A stretch of DNA of 64,000 bases from Lolium rigidum (taxonomy: Eukaryota > Streptophyta > Magnoliopsida > Poales > Poaceae), in NCBI RefSeq assembly GCF_022539505.1, contig NC_061509.1, positions 212,498,254 through 212,562,253 on the forward strand, read 5' to 3'. A program made the position numbers and the translations under genes. The notes beneath the pieces were generated by a model. The model was not told the DNA's origin, did no database searches, and saw only the letters and a program-made list of their open reading frames with translations. Positions 34,537 to 47,639 of this stretch are shown here, one piece after another (within the stretch, counting starts at the first letter, position 1; the number at the start of each line of letters is the position of its first letter).

Positions 34537-36325
34537 TGTAGGAAAACGTTGCATAGAAAACAAAAATTTTCCTACCGCAAACACGCAATCCAAGCCAAGA
34601 TGCAATCTAGAAGACGGTAGTAACGAGGGGGTATTGAGTCTCACCCTTGAAGAGATTCCAAAGCCTACAAGATGAGGCTCTTGTTGCTGCGGTAGACGTT
34701 CACTTGCCGCTTGCAAAAGCGCGTAGAAGATCTTGATCACGATCGGTTCCGGCGCCACGAACGGGCAGCACCTCCGTACTCGGTCACACGTTCGGTTGTT
34801 GATGAAGACGACGTCCACCTCCCCGTTCCGGCGGGCAGCGGAAGTAGTAGCTCCTCTTGAATCCGACAGCGACGACGGCGTGGTGTCGGTGGTGGTGGAG
34901 AAATCCGGCGGAGCTTCGCTAAGCGTGCGGGATGTGGTGGAGGAGAGAGAGCCGCTAGGGTTTGGGAGAGGGGGCGCCGGCCTCAAGGGGTGCGGCCACC
35001 TTGGTGGTTGTTGGGGTGGCCGGCCCCCTCCCCTTGGTCCCTCTTTATATAGGTGGAAGCCCCAAGTGTTGGACTACAAGTCTCCGAATAAGACCCGAAC
35101 CCAAAACCTTCCATGTGATAGGAAACCTACCCAAGGTGGGAATCCCACTTGAGGTGGGATTCCCCCCTTCCATGTGAGGGGGTGGCCGGCCCCCCTTGGG
35201 GAGTCCACTTGGGACTCCTCCCCCTTAGGGTTGGCCGGCCATGGGAGGTGGAGTCCCTCCGGGACTCCTCCTTCCTTAGCGGTTTCTTCCGGACTTTTCT
35301 AGAACCTTCTAGAACCTTCCATAGAACCTTCCGAATCATTTTCAAACACATAAAATGACATCCTATATATGAATCTTATTCTCCGGACCATTCCGGAACT
35401 CCTCGTGATGTCCGGGATCTTATCCGGGACTCCGAACAAATATTCGAACTCCATTCCATATTCAAGTTCTACCATTTCAACATCCAACTTTAAGTGTGTC
35501 ACCCTACGGTTCGCGAACTATGCGGACATGGTTGAGTACTCACTCCGACCAATAACCAATAGCGGGATCCGGAGATCCATAATGGCTCCCACATATTCAA
35601 CGATGACTTTAGTGATCGAATGAACCATTCACATACAATACCAATTCCCTTTGTCACGCGATATTTTACTTGTTCGAGGTTTGATCTTCGGTATCACTCT
35701 ATACCTTGTTCAACCTCGTCTCTCGACAAGTACTCTTTACTCGTACCGTGGTATGTGGTCTCTTATGAACTCATTCATATGCTTGCAAGACATTAGACGA
35801 CATTCCACCGAGAGGGCCCAGAGTATATCTATCCGTCATCGGGATGGACAAATCCCCCTGTTGATCCATATGCCTCAACTCATACTTTCCGGATACTTAA
35901 TCCCACCTTTATAGCCACCCATTTACGCAGTGGCGTTTGATGTAATCAAAGTACCTTTCCGGTATAAGTGATTTACATGATCTCATGGTCATAAGGACTA
36001 GGTAATTATGTATCGAAAGCTTATAGCAAATAACTTAATGACGAGATCTTATGCTACGCTTAATTGGGTGTGTCCATTACATCATTCATACAATGATATA
36101 ACCTTGTTATTAATAACATCCAATGTTCATGATTATGAAACTAATCATCCATTAATCAACAAGCTAGTTAAGAGGCATTCTAGGGACTCTTTGTTTGTCT
36201 ACATATCACACATGTACTAATGTTTCGGTTAATACAATTATAGCATGATATATAAACATTTATCATAAACATAAAGATATAAATAATAACCACTTTATTA
36301 TTGCCTCTAGGGCATATCTCCTTCG
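34537..36325 (-). repeat. 3' LTR of Angela-like Copia element F
   Basis: The minus-strand LTR runs from about 36325 (GAAGGAGATATGCCCTAGAG; the usual TG start reads CG) to 34537, where TGTAGGAAAACG marks its end. PPT-like GTGCAAGTGGGAGAT adjoins on the internal side. The open frame at 34378-34986 on the minus strand is in the transcribed LTR leader and is a familiar false gene call in this family. TGTTT (34532-34536) is the left flank. Confidence 0.88.
35044..35051 (-). promoter_or_regulatory. TATA box of the F LTR
   Basis: TATATAAA on the minus strand precedes the LTR leader, the typical promoter position in BARE1/Angela-like LTRs. An equivalent but weaker ATTATATAG region lies near 45885 in F'. 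Confidence 0.6.
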
Positions 36326-39176
36326 ATCTCCCACTTGCACTAGAGTCAATAATCTAGTTTACATTTGTAAAGATATAACACCTTGGCGTTCGGTGCTTTA
36401 TCATGTATTGCTCACTGGAGAGGTTTTTAGTCATCGGATCCGACACGCTCGTAAACGTATGTATTTTGTAATTCATTTGCGTCTCAACGCATCACTCATT
36501 TCCAAATGAGTTGGCATTTAAATATGTTTGATCTTCCGGTGGAACCTTAATTCCGCTTGTCCGAAATATGTCACTAATATTGTCACACACAATATAGCTT
36601 CAAAGTTCCGACTCTGTCGAACTATACCAAGTTCTCAAAGAACCTCTTGACTTAACATCCTTTGTCATTGTCAAAATAATGACATACTCCGCCTTCTTTT
36701 GTAGAATCCGTCACAATATTTAGAACTCTTCTAAATCTAGCATAGACAACTTCTAGCTCATTGTGCTACATTTTAAACAACACTTAGTCTAATTTGAGAT
36801 TGAAATTATATTTTATATGTGACTAAACCAATATCGGTGTAACACCTTACAGCGATTTGTTTGTCATTTCTTCATACAAAAATATATTTATATATCCTTA
36901 GTTCTTCTAAAGTACTCAAGGATATTCTTCATCGTCGTCCAATGATCATCATATGAATCATTCCGGTATATGCTCATAACACTTTATAGCACATGATATC
37001 TGATTGTGTACATATTATTCGTGATCTATAATCACTCATGTGTTTTTACTCATTGAGTGTCGGATACACTCAAGTCTTGTTAAACCTTCACATGACAAGA
37101 ACATTTTCTTAATATTTCTATATTGAACTACTTCAATATCCATCATATGTACTTTGACTTAAACTTATTTATGTGTTTCAATCTATCTTCATAGATCTTG
37201 ACACTAAATTTGTTTCAGTCCATATCCTTTTATTGAAGTTATTTCTCAATGAAACCTTTTTAATCAAGTATATAATTACATCATTTATAACCAACTATAT
37301 GTCACCTACATAAAGTATTATAAATGTGTCTTAGCGCTCCCACTTAATTTCTTGCAAATGCAAGCCTCTTCATCGTCTCCGATGAAATCAAAAACTCTTT
37401 GACTATTTCATCTGGTGAAAATTCCAACTCCGTGATACTTACTTCATCCAATTGAAGCTTGTATACATATCTAGTATTCCACGGACCAGCAAAACTCTTG
37501 GTTGTATCTTGTATACATACTTCTGTTAAGTAGTGTATTTTGCCATCCTACTAGCATATCTCATAAAAGAAATATGTAGTAATTACTAGAATAATCCACA
37601 TAGACTATAAGCATTGCTACGGAAGATCTAATCTTATCGTATTCAACTCTTTGAACTTTGTCGTAAACAATTTTTCGATAAGTCAAGCTTTCTTCAAGGA
37701 TATTTCATCCAAGTCTATCAATTTCATAGATCCATTTACTTTCATAAAGTATTCATCTATCTTGGATTTCATGGCGCATGGCCATTTTAATGGAGTCAGG
37801 GCCCATCATAACTTCTTTGTTTTGTAGTTGGTTTATCATTGATCAAAATCAATCCTTTGTCCACAAATCATTTATTTGATCACAAAGTAAACCATACCTA
37901 CAAGGTTCAATATGTACTTCGATCTCCATGGCTAAAACACTTTGTAGTCATGAGAGCCATGATTGTTGTGGCCGCTTCCGAAACCAATTCCGATGCTGCG
38001 CTACTCTGATCATTATGCTCAGGTTCATAAACCTTATCAAATTATATTGTTCTCCCACTCAAATACTTCACTCGAAACAATTTCTCGAAATAAGAAACAT
38101 TGACAAACACTTTTGTCTTTGTCTCGTGGGAAGAATTCCCAATTAAATCTCTCGGGATAACCAACAAAGACATTCATCCGATTTTGGTTGACTATTAGGG
38201 TTTATACCCATGCCATAACTTGTATGGTGTCATTTCAACGGATCATGATGATGCTCTATTCAGAGTAAAAGCGGTAGTCACTAAAGCATAATCCACAAAA
38301 ATATAATGGCATCAATATTTTATCTCATCATTGATCCAACAAAGTTTGGATATATCTCTTGGATACTTCATCATCACTATGATACTCCAAGAAACGTAAG
38401 TTGTAGAACAATTTCATAACTCTCTTAGATGTTCGCTAAAACTCGTAATTCAAATATTTCCACCATGATCCAATCATAGATATTTGATTTCTATTACGAT
38501 GATTTCCACTTCATGCTGAAATTTATTTGAATCCTATTCAAATGTTTCAAACTTTTCCTTATTGAATATATCCACATATATACTCAATTCATTGTTTGAA
38601 AGTTTTCATGAAGTAGAAGAATCTTCCGCACACAACTATGCCCAGTGAACCACATATATCATTATATATGTTTTCACTAAGTTAGTTTCCCATTCAACTC
38701 TTCGGCCTATGAACGGTATTTCAGTCATTACCTTTTAGAAACGATTTTGCAAGTGCCAAATGATTCAACAAATCGAATGACTCCAAAAATCCATTTGCAT
38801 GGAGTTCCTTCATGCGATCCTTTCTAACATGACCTAAAATGCGGTTCCACAAATAAGTGGAATTCAAATCATTTGCCTTATGGCATTTTTAGCGTCAGTG
38901 TTATGTATGTGTGTTTCACCATTAAGATTTATAATAACTTATCCATCATATATGGAGTAATGTCATAATTTGAACAACTCATTGTTTTCATTTGACCAGA
39001 GCAAAATAACAATTATTAAGTTCTTTATTATAAATTCTAAGGGCTAGATAGAATGCCAACGACGAACATAATAACACTTTATTTTGTTCCGGACGTGCAT
39101 TCCTATCATATTCTTATTGATCATGAATATTCTTCCATCCCCATGTTTGCGTTGTTGCCCATGTATGACTTTCCTT
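36326..39176 (-). pseudogene. Copia pol relic of element F
   Basis: Read on the minus strand, scraps of Copia pol appear in order. Near 38200-38400 are a FLEYHSDDEVSKRYIQTLLD piece and integrase-like TPYKLWHG relatives. Near 37330-37400 is FDFIGDDEEACICKKLSGSA. At 37277-37312 the reverse transcriptase box reads YVGDI-stop-LVINDV where YVDDILLIGNDV is the family pattern. Stops and indels are so dense that no frame exceeds about 70 codons. The relic runs into gap 2 before gag is reached. Confidence 0.78.
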
Positions 39177-39276
39177 NNNNNNNNNNNNNNNNNNNNNNNN
39201 NNNNNNNNNNNNNNNNNNNNNNNNNNNNNNNNNNNNNNNNNNNNNNNNNNNNNNNNNNNNNNNNNNNNNNNNNNNN
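39177..39276. other. Assembly gap (100 N)
   Basis: Exactly 100 N. The flanks do not fit one simple element: F enters from the left in CACTA context and F' leaves on the right in element I context, so real sequence is missing here. Confidence 0.99.
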
Positions 39277-40327
39277 GAGGAGGCTCTCGTTGCTGCGGTA
39301 GACGATCTGTGGTGACCCGGCATACCACTGCATGGTGTAGTATGCAAGTCTGATATAACACCAATGAAACACCGTTTCACTCGTATTATATCGCTCAGAG
39401 TGGTACAACAGAAACGTATGCGGGTCCAAGGCATGTCTATAGAATTACATCACAGACTCTGTTACATAAGATCATCACAGCCTCCTACTTTACAATGAGG
39501 TAAAACTGCAAATAAACTCCAGAAGAACGACTCGTAGTCTAGTCTTATCACGGACTCTATTTGTAGAGTATTTAACTAGCTACAGAGGCTATGAATAGAT
39601 TCTAGCTAAATAGGAGCTAGGTTTAGGAAGCTAGTTCCCCTTTATGGCTAAACTATGTTTTCTCCTTGTTGGATGTGGTATCTGACTCCTCTGACAGGGT
39701 CCTGTCTCGTGAAGTAGTTGTTGACTCCTCGGCCTTCGAGTTGCACTGTAGATCCTCCTTCGATGCCTCCATATCTAAGCAGGGGATTTAAGAGTGGGAT
39801 GAGTACGAGCGTACTCAACAAGTTCATTATAGGAAAGAGGTGTTTAATGCACTAGCTACGGCATTAGACCGGAAAGTCTAATACCAATGCAGGTTTTCAT
39901 AATCATTTCTTCAAAAGGTTGCTTTTATTCGAAGAACTATGTCCGTCAGCCTTCACCGGTTTACTAGAACTTCATGGAGCTCCTTTCCGAGCAGCGTTCG
40001 CAGCTCCATATCCCGAACGAGGAGTGACAGGTCACGGTTCTTTACACTCTGCAGAGGTGTGTTGCTTTACCCATAAGAGATCTTAACCTTGGTGCCAACC
40101 GGGAATGACCCGTCCACACTTCCTTTGGTGTGAGGCCCGGTATAAGGTCTAGCCAATCATGTTCCTCCGCTACCTCGAACACCCACCCGTTGTTGCATAC
40201 CCCGACCCTGGGTCCTCGTCGGTCCCATTATTCCCGTAATTTCGGGGTGGACCCCGACCACGACAACAGTTTGGGACTCGTTAACCAAACTCCTTCGCCG
40301 GTAGCCGCAACCCATCATAGACCACAT

Positions 40328-40475
40328 TACCGTGGGGAATTAGAAGGGGATCCCCACCCACCAATTGTTCCGCAAGCAAGCAACCGTCTACGGTAAGCAA
40401 CAGCTATACCGTGGGGAATTAGAAGGGCTCCCCACCCACCAATTGCTCCGCAAGATACAACCGTCTACGGTAAGC
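40328..40475 (+). repeat. 79-bp tandem duplication in G
   Basis: TACCGTGGGGAATTAGAAGG starts at 40328 and again at 40407. Each copy ends near CCGTCTACGGTAAGC. The copies differ by a few substitutions and small indels. Confidence 0.85.
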
Positions 40476-42339
40476 GAATCCGTTGATGTTCAAGAGGTGG
40501 AAACACTTTTGACTACTCCGTCCCACTCCGGATCTTATGGTTAACACGGGTATTACGGCACAAGAATCATCGGCGACATTTGTTGTTTAATCCTAGATGG
40601 ATATTAACCCTTGCAATGGAACCTCCACCATATCAACACAATCCATGGTTCCATTGCCCACCACATAGTCATATTCATAGTTATGAAAGTAGTGGTTTTG
40701 GTTTTTATGCAATAGTGATAATCATAGTACTTTGCAAGTAATTTGATAAAGATACTCAAATGACATGAGCAAGTGATGAACTTGCCTTTCTTGACTGCAA
40801 GATTATGCAGGCAAGGTCTTCGATACGTAGTAACTCCAACTTCTGAAATAGCATCATCGTCCGGTAAGGACGATGTTTAAAAGATTGGCAAGGATGCAAT
40901 AATGCATAATAATGAGATGCAATCGCTCTAAGCGTGACCTAACCCGATGATTTAGGATTAGTGAATTGAAATGATTTGTTTAGGGTGTGTTGCACTTTTA
41001 GAGTGATTTACAAACAAGGTTCTTATTCAGGTGTGGTTACATGGTATCATGAACAGGTGCTGCAATATATAATAACAATAAGATTAATAGCACACAACTA
41101 TAACATTTGGTATAATCTTAACATGTAATGAATAGTGGTTGGTTTTAACACTACATGGCATGGTTAATGATTAATTATCATATACTTCAAAAGAATAACT
41201 TTTGAAGAACATGTTCTTTAATAAAGAACAAGTATGATAATTAGGGTTGTGGGGTTCTAGGTGTTACTGTTGGTTCTATTAAGTAAGGAATAATTGGCTC
41301 CTAAATAGGATGGTTGATAAGTATCCAACACTAGTAGGGTTTAGTGGAATATGGTTAGGTAATGCTCAAAATTTGGCATAGTTGTTCCTGAGGTTCATCA
41401 CAATGGTGTGATGCTAATCATGGATAGTTAAGGATGATGGTTTTGGTAATAATAACTCGGGTTTGCACTTGGTTGACCCTACATTATCATCTAGGTTTTA
41501 TTAGGATGTGTTCATGGTATATCCACTTATAAGTACTATGGCTTCTATTATTTTATGGGAACAAGAACAAATACTTAGTTGCTAATTGTGAGTCTATAAT
41601 CCAAAAGGTATTAACATGATCACAAGTTATAACCTAGGTTTAGGTTTATTAGTAATTTAGGGTTCACATAAAATAATAGGGCTAGGGTTCCTAATGGAAT
41701 TAGGGTTTTAGGTTTCACATAAGATTATGAAACTACAACTTTATGTAAAATGGAACTATGTTTCCTATTTATCATGTAGTTCTTAAATTAACAACTTGTT
41801 CACAAAGTTGAAGTTATTAATAACTTTGAAATAAAAATAATATTGGATTTAATATTATATTATTTTTAAAATACTTAAAATATGATAAATACTATTAGGG
41901 TTTAGGGTTTTTAAATAATAGTTGAAGTTATAATCAATTAGGATTTTCATAAGAGTGAACATAATTATCAAGAAATAATTTTATGTTATATGACATTTTA
42001 TTGTAAAGTAATATTAATATTTTCTTGATGTGAAAAATAGAAACCAGGAAACCATATTTTTTTAGTATTTAGGTCCTAATAGTTTAAGATTTAGAATTAG
42101 TCTTCTAAAATTTAGAGGAAAATTCATATTATTGTTCTTTTAATTTTAAAATATTTGTTTTACGTTTTATATTTATTGTATAGATCATTTTATGATAACC
42201 ACTTTTATTTATTGGGTTTTTTTTTATTAACTTAAATTTTTAAAAGGTTCTTCATAAAAATCTAAAGCAAATGGCTAAAATGGGCAGAGCCCAACTGGTC
42301 CAACCGACCCAAGTCGGCCCGGCCCAAGTGGCTCATGCG

Positions 42340-45230
42340 GTTGGTTAGGCTTGGGTCGAACCCGACCCGACCCAACCCACTCGCCCTCTCCTCTCTTTCT
42401 CTCGTCCACGCACACACACGCAGACGCGCTCGCGCTCCAGGCTCCGCCGCTCCGCCGCCGCTTCCCCGGCCATCACCGGCTCCTCCCGGCGTCGGAGAAA
42501 TGGGGCTTTGCTCCGCCTCGGTGCTCTCTACCGCCTCCTCCCGGTCGATTTGATCCTCGTGGTCCTAATCACCCGCTTCCGACCCGGGAACCCTAACTCG
42601 CCGTGGATGGTTTTGGCCGTTGCCGGCCTTGGCGAGCACCGCCGTCTGCCGTTGCGCCACTGCCATGTACTTCTCCGTCGTCCTCTCTGCTTCAACTCCA
42701 CTCTGCTTCCCCAGGCGCGCCCCCAGCCCGCCTTGGTACTGCTTGCTGTTGGCCGCCACCGGCGCTGCTGCTTGCCGGCGTGGCTCCGCCACAGACCTCC
42801 TGGACATCAACCGCTGCCCCGACGCCGCCTCTTTTCCGCACACGTGCCCCACGGCAACCCTAGCCGTGGCTTGGTCGCCGGTGTGGTCCTCTGGTTGCCA
42901 CGCCTCCTGCTGCTCTGTCTCGCCGCCTACGAGCACTACCTTGCTCTTCCGGAGCTCTTGCTTTCAGTGGAGTGGTGCTAGTGTGGTGTGGCTGCAGTGT
43001 TGTTGTGATGGTTGTGGTGGTGATGTTGATGTTCCCACTGCATCCTCGACCTCGACGCCGGCAGGATGGTGTCGCCGACGCAACCCCGGCGTCGGCCTCT
43101 TCCTCAATTCGTCTGTATCACTGTGAGCTATTCCCCACCTCATCTCTGCCTATGACCATGATGTCCTGTGTCGTACAATTGTTGCTGGATACTTATTGAT
43201 TACTTTGAACCATTCTGATTATGCGAAGCTTGATAGATGTGCATTTGTGCTACATATCCAGTGATGCTATTTTATATCTCTGAATTGGTATTGCTCCCTA
43301 TCACTGGTTATATGATTTTGTAGCTGTCCAATATGACACTGAATATATACTAGGGATGATTCCTAGTTAGTTTATACTTGTGGCTTGCTCTTTTGGAATC
43401 TGGTGAACTATCTTCTGGTGGTATACTTGCTCTATGGTGGATATATAGATGTGGTGCCCCTGTTTGGATGATTTGTTCATCCAGGCACATGTGAGATTCC
43501 TGCCATACTTAAACTATATATTATTTACACTAGTGACTGAAGAATTCAGTTATACTTTTGTTTAGACTATTGTTGAGTTCAGACACAAGTAATGATACAT
43601 AAAGGTGGATTATTTACTTGATGATTTGTTGGTGAGCTTGTGTGCATATTTATGATAGCTTTGCTGCAGATTCGAGATGATCCATTGATCATCTGAAATT
43701 TATTATGTGTTATGCAGAATTGATTTTTATTGGTGGATCTGGCTGTCCCTTGTTAAATAGTTTTAAAACTGATAAGAACAGATATGGCTTGATCTAGTAG
43801 CCTTGCCAGTGATGCAAAGGCTGAGGCACCCACTTGAAATAAGAACAGATGCTATACTGCCTTTTCTTTTTATCCTCAGTGATGATTCAGCATAGCACCT
43901 CTATGCAGATCTGAGAGGAATATATTTTTCTATCCTCCTAGATGAAAATCTAGTGGAAGGATAGCTAGATGGAATGACTGTTTTGATTCTTTTTATTTGG
44001 CTGAAGATGTCTACGCAAAAACTGATACTACATGATATATTGAGATTGGTTGCTAGTTTCTACCTGCTGCATCTTGTATGTTAGTTCCTGATTCAGACTA
44101 TCCATCTTCGGGTGGATGACCTGCACCTCCCAGCTTCTTCTATTTCTTCCCAGTTCTAGCTTCTGATTTCAGTGGTTGTTCTTGGGTTGCTCTTCACATA
44201 CTGGTGGATTTTTGCTAGTGTAATGGTTGCAGAGAACTGCTGCTGGGTGCTTCGGCTAAGACATGGGTGTGTGCTGGTTATATACAGTGGGGCTATTCAC
44301 TGTGGTGATGACAACACACAGCTGAATGTGTTGTGTGTGCTGCTTGCAAATGGTCCCCACCTGGGTGCTTCTCCCCTGTGCAAGCTACAGTGGTGTCCAT
44401 GCTTATCCATGTATAGTCCTCTGTTAGTTGCCAACTTGCTTTTCTCATACCTCTTGTGCAAGGCACAGCTGATATAGATACTTATCACTGTTTTGTCTAT
44501 CCTTGGTACTGTTAAGTGAAAAATACTTATTGGCTAATACTATTATGTGGACTAAATATTCAAGTGTGCCCCTAATATTTAATTAAGCTTTGCTTAATTA
44601 TTAAGTGGCTTAGTTGACTTAGGATCATGTTGACTTTTCTATGTCAAAAATGATCCAATAAAATTTCCAGTGGCTTTCTCTATAAAGGAACTTGACTAGG
44701 TTAGAGGGATTGATAAGATACTTTGTTGCCTAAGATAAGTGGATCAAATATTGTTGCCCTTGTCCCTTCTTTGATATGGAGCAGATGTTGTCACTTGTCC
44801 CTGTTGCCTATTTGCTCAATGATGCCTAATGATATTGAATGATCCATTGATCCCTCTTATGATCCAGAGATGATGCATAATTTCCAAAGCTGCCTATAAA
44901 CTGAAATTGATCCCTCTAATCCACAATTTAGATATTAGGACAAGTTCCTAATGTCTAGTAGTTGAGTTCCAAAATTAAAATGCCTCATTTCATATGATGG
45001 CAACATTATAACCATAACCCATTATTTTCTTGTCTTGGTTTTGTTTCTCTTATTGCAGGAAAATGTTAATAAGAAGATTGGAAGAGATTTGGAAGATGAA
45101 CATTTAGTTTAGGATATCCTCTTTATTATTTTTGTAATCTTTTATTTCTTTTGGAGTTTGTAAATTATTGAATTATGATAATTGTAATAAGGTTTAAATT
45201 ATCTATCTATTTTGAGTTATCAAATGTGTT
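42340..45230 (+). other. Possible spliced non-coding transcription unit in G
   Basis: AT-rich DNA changes near 42290 to a CT-rich then GC-rich leader (CTCTCCTCTCTTTCTCTCG, a CACACACACGC run, GCCGCC tracts) that looks like a plant 5' leader. Frames at 42335-43199 overlap in all registers and show no domain, so I do not call a protein. After an AT-rich, intron-like 1.9 kb comes TTTTGTTTCTCTTATTGCAG ending near 45059, a strong acceptor, then a short purine-rich exon-like block and AT-rich DNA suited to polyadenylation. The arrangement is inferred from composition only. Confidence 0.35.
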
Positions 45231-46218
45231 AACTTTTAAATTGTATTTCATATTATAGTTTGGAATTCAAATTCAATTCAGTATCTTATTTGAATTCATA
45301 TTATTCATATTTGATTTGTATTCAAATTTGTTCTCCCAAAAATACAGGAATTCGTAAAGGTCATGTCGAAATTTGTTGCACTCACATCAATGACTAACTC
45401 AATTCCATCGATGCAAGAGAAACCTCGATCCCTTTGACAGTTTTAAACAAACGCGCGAAAATTCCCCGGATTTTCTATGCATGAATGCAATGCACACTTT
45501 GGTGTTCTCTCATTTTATAGCCTCTAAACCTGGGATATTACACGATCACTTGCCGCTTTCAAAAGCGCGTAGAAGATCTTGACGGTGCCACAATCGGGCA
45601 GCACCTCCGTACTTGGTCACACGTTCGGTGTTGATGACGACGTCCTTCTCCCCGTTCCAGTGGGCAGCGGAAGTAGTAGATCCTCCTCGGAATCCCGGCA
45701 GCACGACGGTGTGGTGGCGGTGTCGATGGAGAACTCCGGCAGGGCTTCGCCTAAGCGTATGCGGGAGTTGTATGTGGAGGAGGGGTGCTAGGGTTTGGGG
45801 AGAGGGGTGCCTTGGGCGCCGGCCATGAAGGGGGCAGCCAAGGTTGGAGGCTTGAGTGGCCGGCCACCCTCCCCTTGTCCCTCATTATATAGGTGGAAGC
45901 CCCAAGAGTTGTAGTCCAAGTCTTCGAATAAGACCCCAACACTAAAACTTCCCAAAGGTGGGAAACCTACTCAAGGGGGGAGTCCTACCCAAGGTGGGAC
46001 TCCCACCTTTCCTTGAGTGGGGCTGGCCGGCCACCAAGGTGGAGCCCACCTGGGACTCCTCCTCCTTAGGGTTTGGCCGGCCATGCTAGTGGAGTCCCTC
46101 CGGGACTCCACCTTCCATAGTGCCTTTCTTCCGGACTTTTCTAGAACCTTCTAGAACCTGCCATAAATGCACCGAATCATTTCCAAACTTGGAATATGAC
46201 TTCCTATATATGAATCTT

Positions 46219-47639
46219 CGGATGAAACTCGGTGATCACATGGGTACGTGAGCACGCGTTAGCTGTTCGACACGTGTCTAACACCGTTTAAAAAACGTTA
46301 AGTGGGAGAATCACATGTACTAGCCTGGCTCGCCTTTTGACCATATCCCACCTCCTATACAGTAACCTGATACCTAACTAATGTGCTAATCGTCACACAC
46401 ACACACTAACGCTAGACTGCTCGTCCAGGATTCCGATGGATTAGGCGGCGGCGCAATTCGACTGGCAGGGTAGCTCCGCTCCGATTCGTTCCTTACTCCA
46501 ACCCCACCTACCACCGCTCACCATCGCCTCCACTCCCCTTACTTCACCTGCGCACACACACAGTAGAGGGGCAAAGCTCGACGCAGAATCAACGCCCTCG
46601 AGCAGCTCTCGAATCGACGCGGAAGCGACGCCCTTCAGAATCTCGGAGTAGTCAACGACTTTGATGTCCTGGAGCGCTGGTTTGATTCCAGTTCATGGGG
46701 TGCTCGGGAGGTCGAGCCCCGCCCCTCCTATGGCTAAGACGCTCAACCTCTGCAGCTCGAGCTGGCCGATGAGGCCAAATCTTCCCCAATGCCTAATATT
46801 GGATTGGGACGGAGATCTCTCCAATTCCTCTGGATGAGAGCTTGTAGTTCTTCTAGATTTGACGTTGTTTGCTCCTTAGCTTGACCACGAATCTCACAAC
46901 ATCCTCAATTGATTGATTCGAGCGTCCGTTAACTCGATTTGGAGATAGCCACCATCGTTCAGCTCATGGCCGACATCTCCGCATCATTTAGCGCTGCACG
47001 AGCCGCGTCATCTTGAGCAGGGTTGTGCACGGGTTCTTGTCCGTGCTGCTTGAAGAATGTCAGGCAAGCCCATGGCAAGCGCTCCACGGCCTGTGTCGAG
47101 CTCTCTACGGCGGCGGAAGCAGAAGACCGGTGATTTGCCGCGGAGAACGCAGATCATGGAGGCGGTGGAGATGCTGGCCGCCTACTCAGCCCCGATGTGA
47201 GCGCGTGGAGGAGGTTGGGCATCGGCTGCGCAACGCTGAAGAGGGGAGCCGGCGCGGAGGAAGGCGGGCGTCGTCTGCGTCACAGGAGGAATCCCGTTCC
47301 TGGGCCTCGCCGCCGTGGACCGCAACAGCCTTCTCCTCGCAAGCCTCTCCGGCGCGGCGCTCGTCGACATCCCCGCCGGCAGCCACATGAGCCCCCTCGT
47401 GCAGTCAAACGAGTATGGAGGAGCTCGCTTGGCCGACCCGACCGCGAGGCGAGATGGAGACGATTTGCGCGGTGATGGCTTCCGGCGACCGCACGGGGCC
47501 GTCCACACCCAGCCCCCGCACCTCTGTTTAACACCGTATGTCACCGTTAGTTCAGAAAGTGGGATCGCAGAATCTCAAAGCCAATCCAACGACGGCTGAT
47601 GCGTGCGCACGTACCCATCTGAACACCAAATCCACTCTC
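46219..47639. mobile_element. Mutator-like element H (1.4 kb)
   Basis: TATGAATCTT is duplicated at 46209-46218 and 47640-47649, the 9-10 bp duplication typical of Mutator. The left end contains ATGGGTACGTGAGCACGC and the complement of the right end ATGGGTACGTGCGCACGC, inside imperfect terminal repeats of about 50 bp. The interior is GC-rich with no transposase. The element splits the F' LTR. Confidence 0.85.
47057..47200 (+). pseudogene. Possible captured gene fragment in H
   Basis: A 47-codon frame starting MSGKPMASAPRPVSSSLRRR and ending MEAVEMLAAYSAPM lies in the GC-rich core, followed in another frame (to about 47480) by GIPFLGLAAVDRNSLLLASL. Several frames are open because of GC content, so the true register is uncertain. 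If real, these are exon pieces acquired by a Pack-MULE. I cannot name the donor gene. Confidence 0.3.

Larger units (their letters stand above)
39308..45542 (+). mobile_element. TG...CA insertion G, 6.2 kb, no LTRs seen
   Basis: The insertion begins TGTGGTGACCCGGC and ends CCTGGGATATTACA. CGATC is duplicated at 39303-39307 and 45543-45547, and the interrupted Copia LTR resumes directly. TG...CA ends with a 5-bp duplication are the signature of LTR retrotransposon integration, yet I find no repeat between the two ends and no gag or pol. A very long solo LTR of a LARD-like element is the simplest reading. A complete but unfamiliar non-coding element is the alternative. Strand is set by the transcript-like features inside. 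Confidence 0.65.

Noticed and set aside
34378..34986. 202-codon minus-strand frame
   Set aside because: Falls in the leader of the Angela-like LTR F; a familiar spurious gene call in this LTR family.
39044..39434. Open frames crossing the N run
   Set aside because: They translate through undefined bases and have no meaning.
42335..43199. Overlapping GC-rich open frames in G (up to 168 codons)
   Set aside because: Open in several registers and both strands because of GC content; no domain and low-complexity Pro/Ser/Arg composition.
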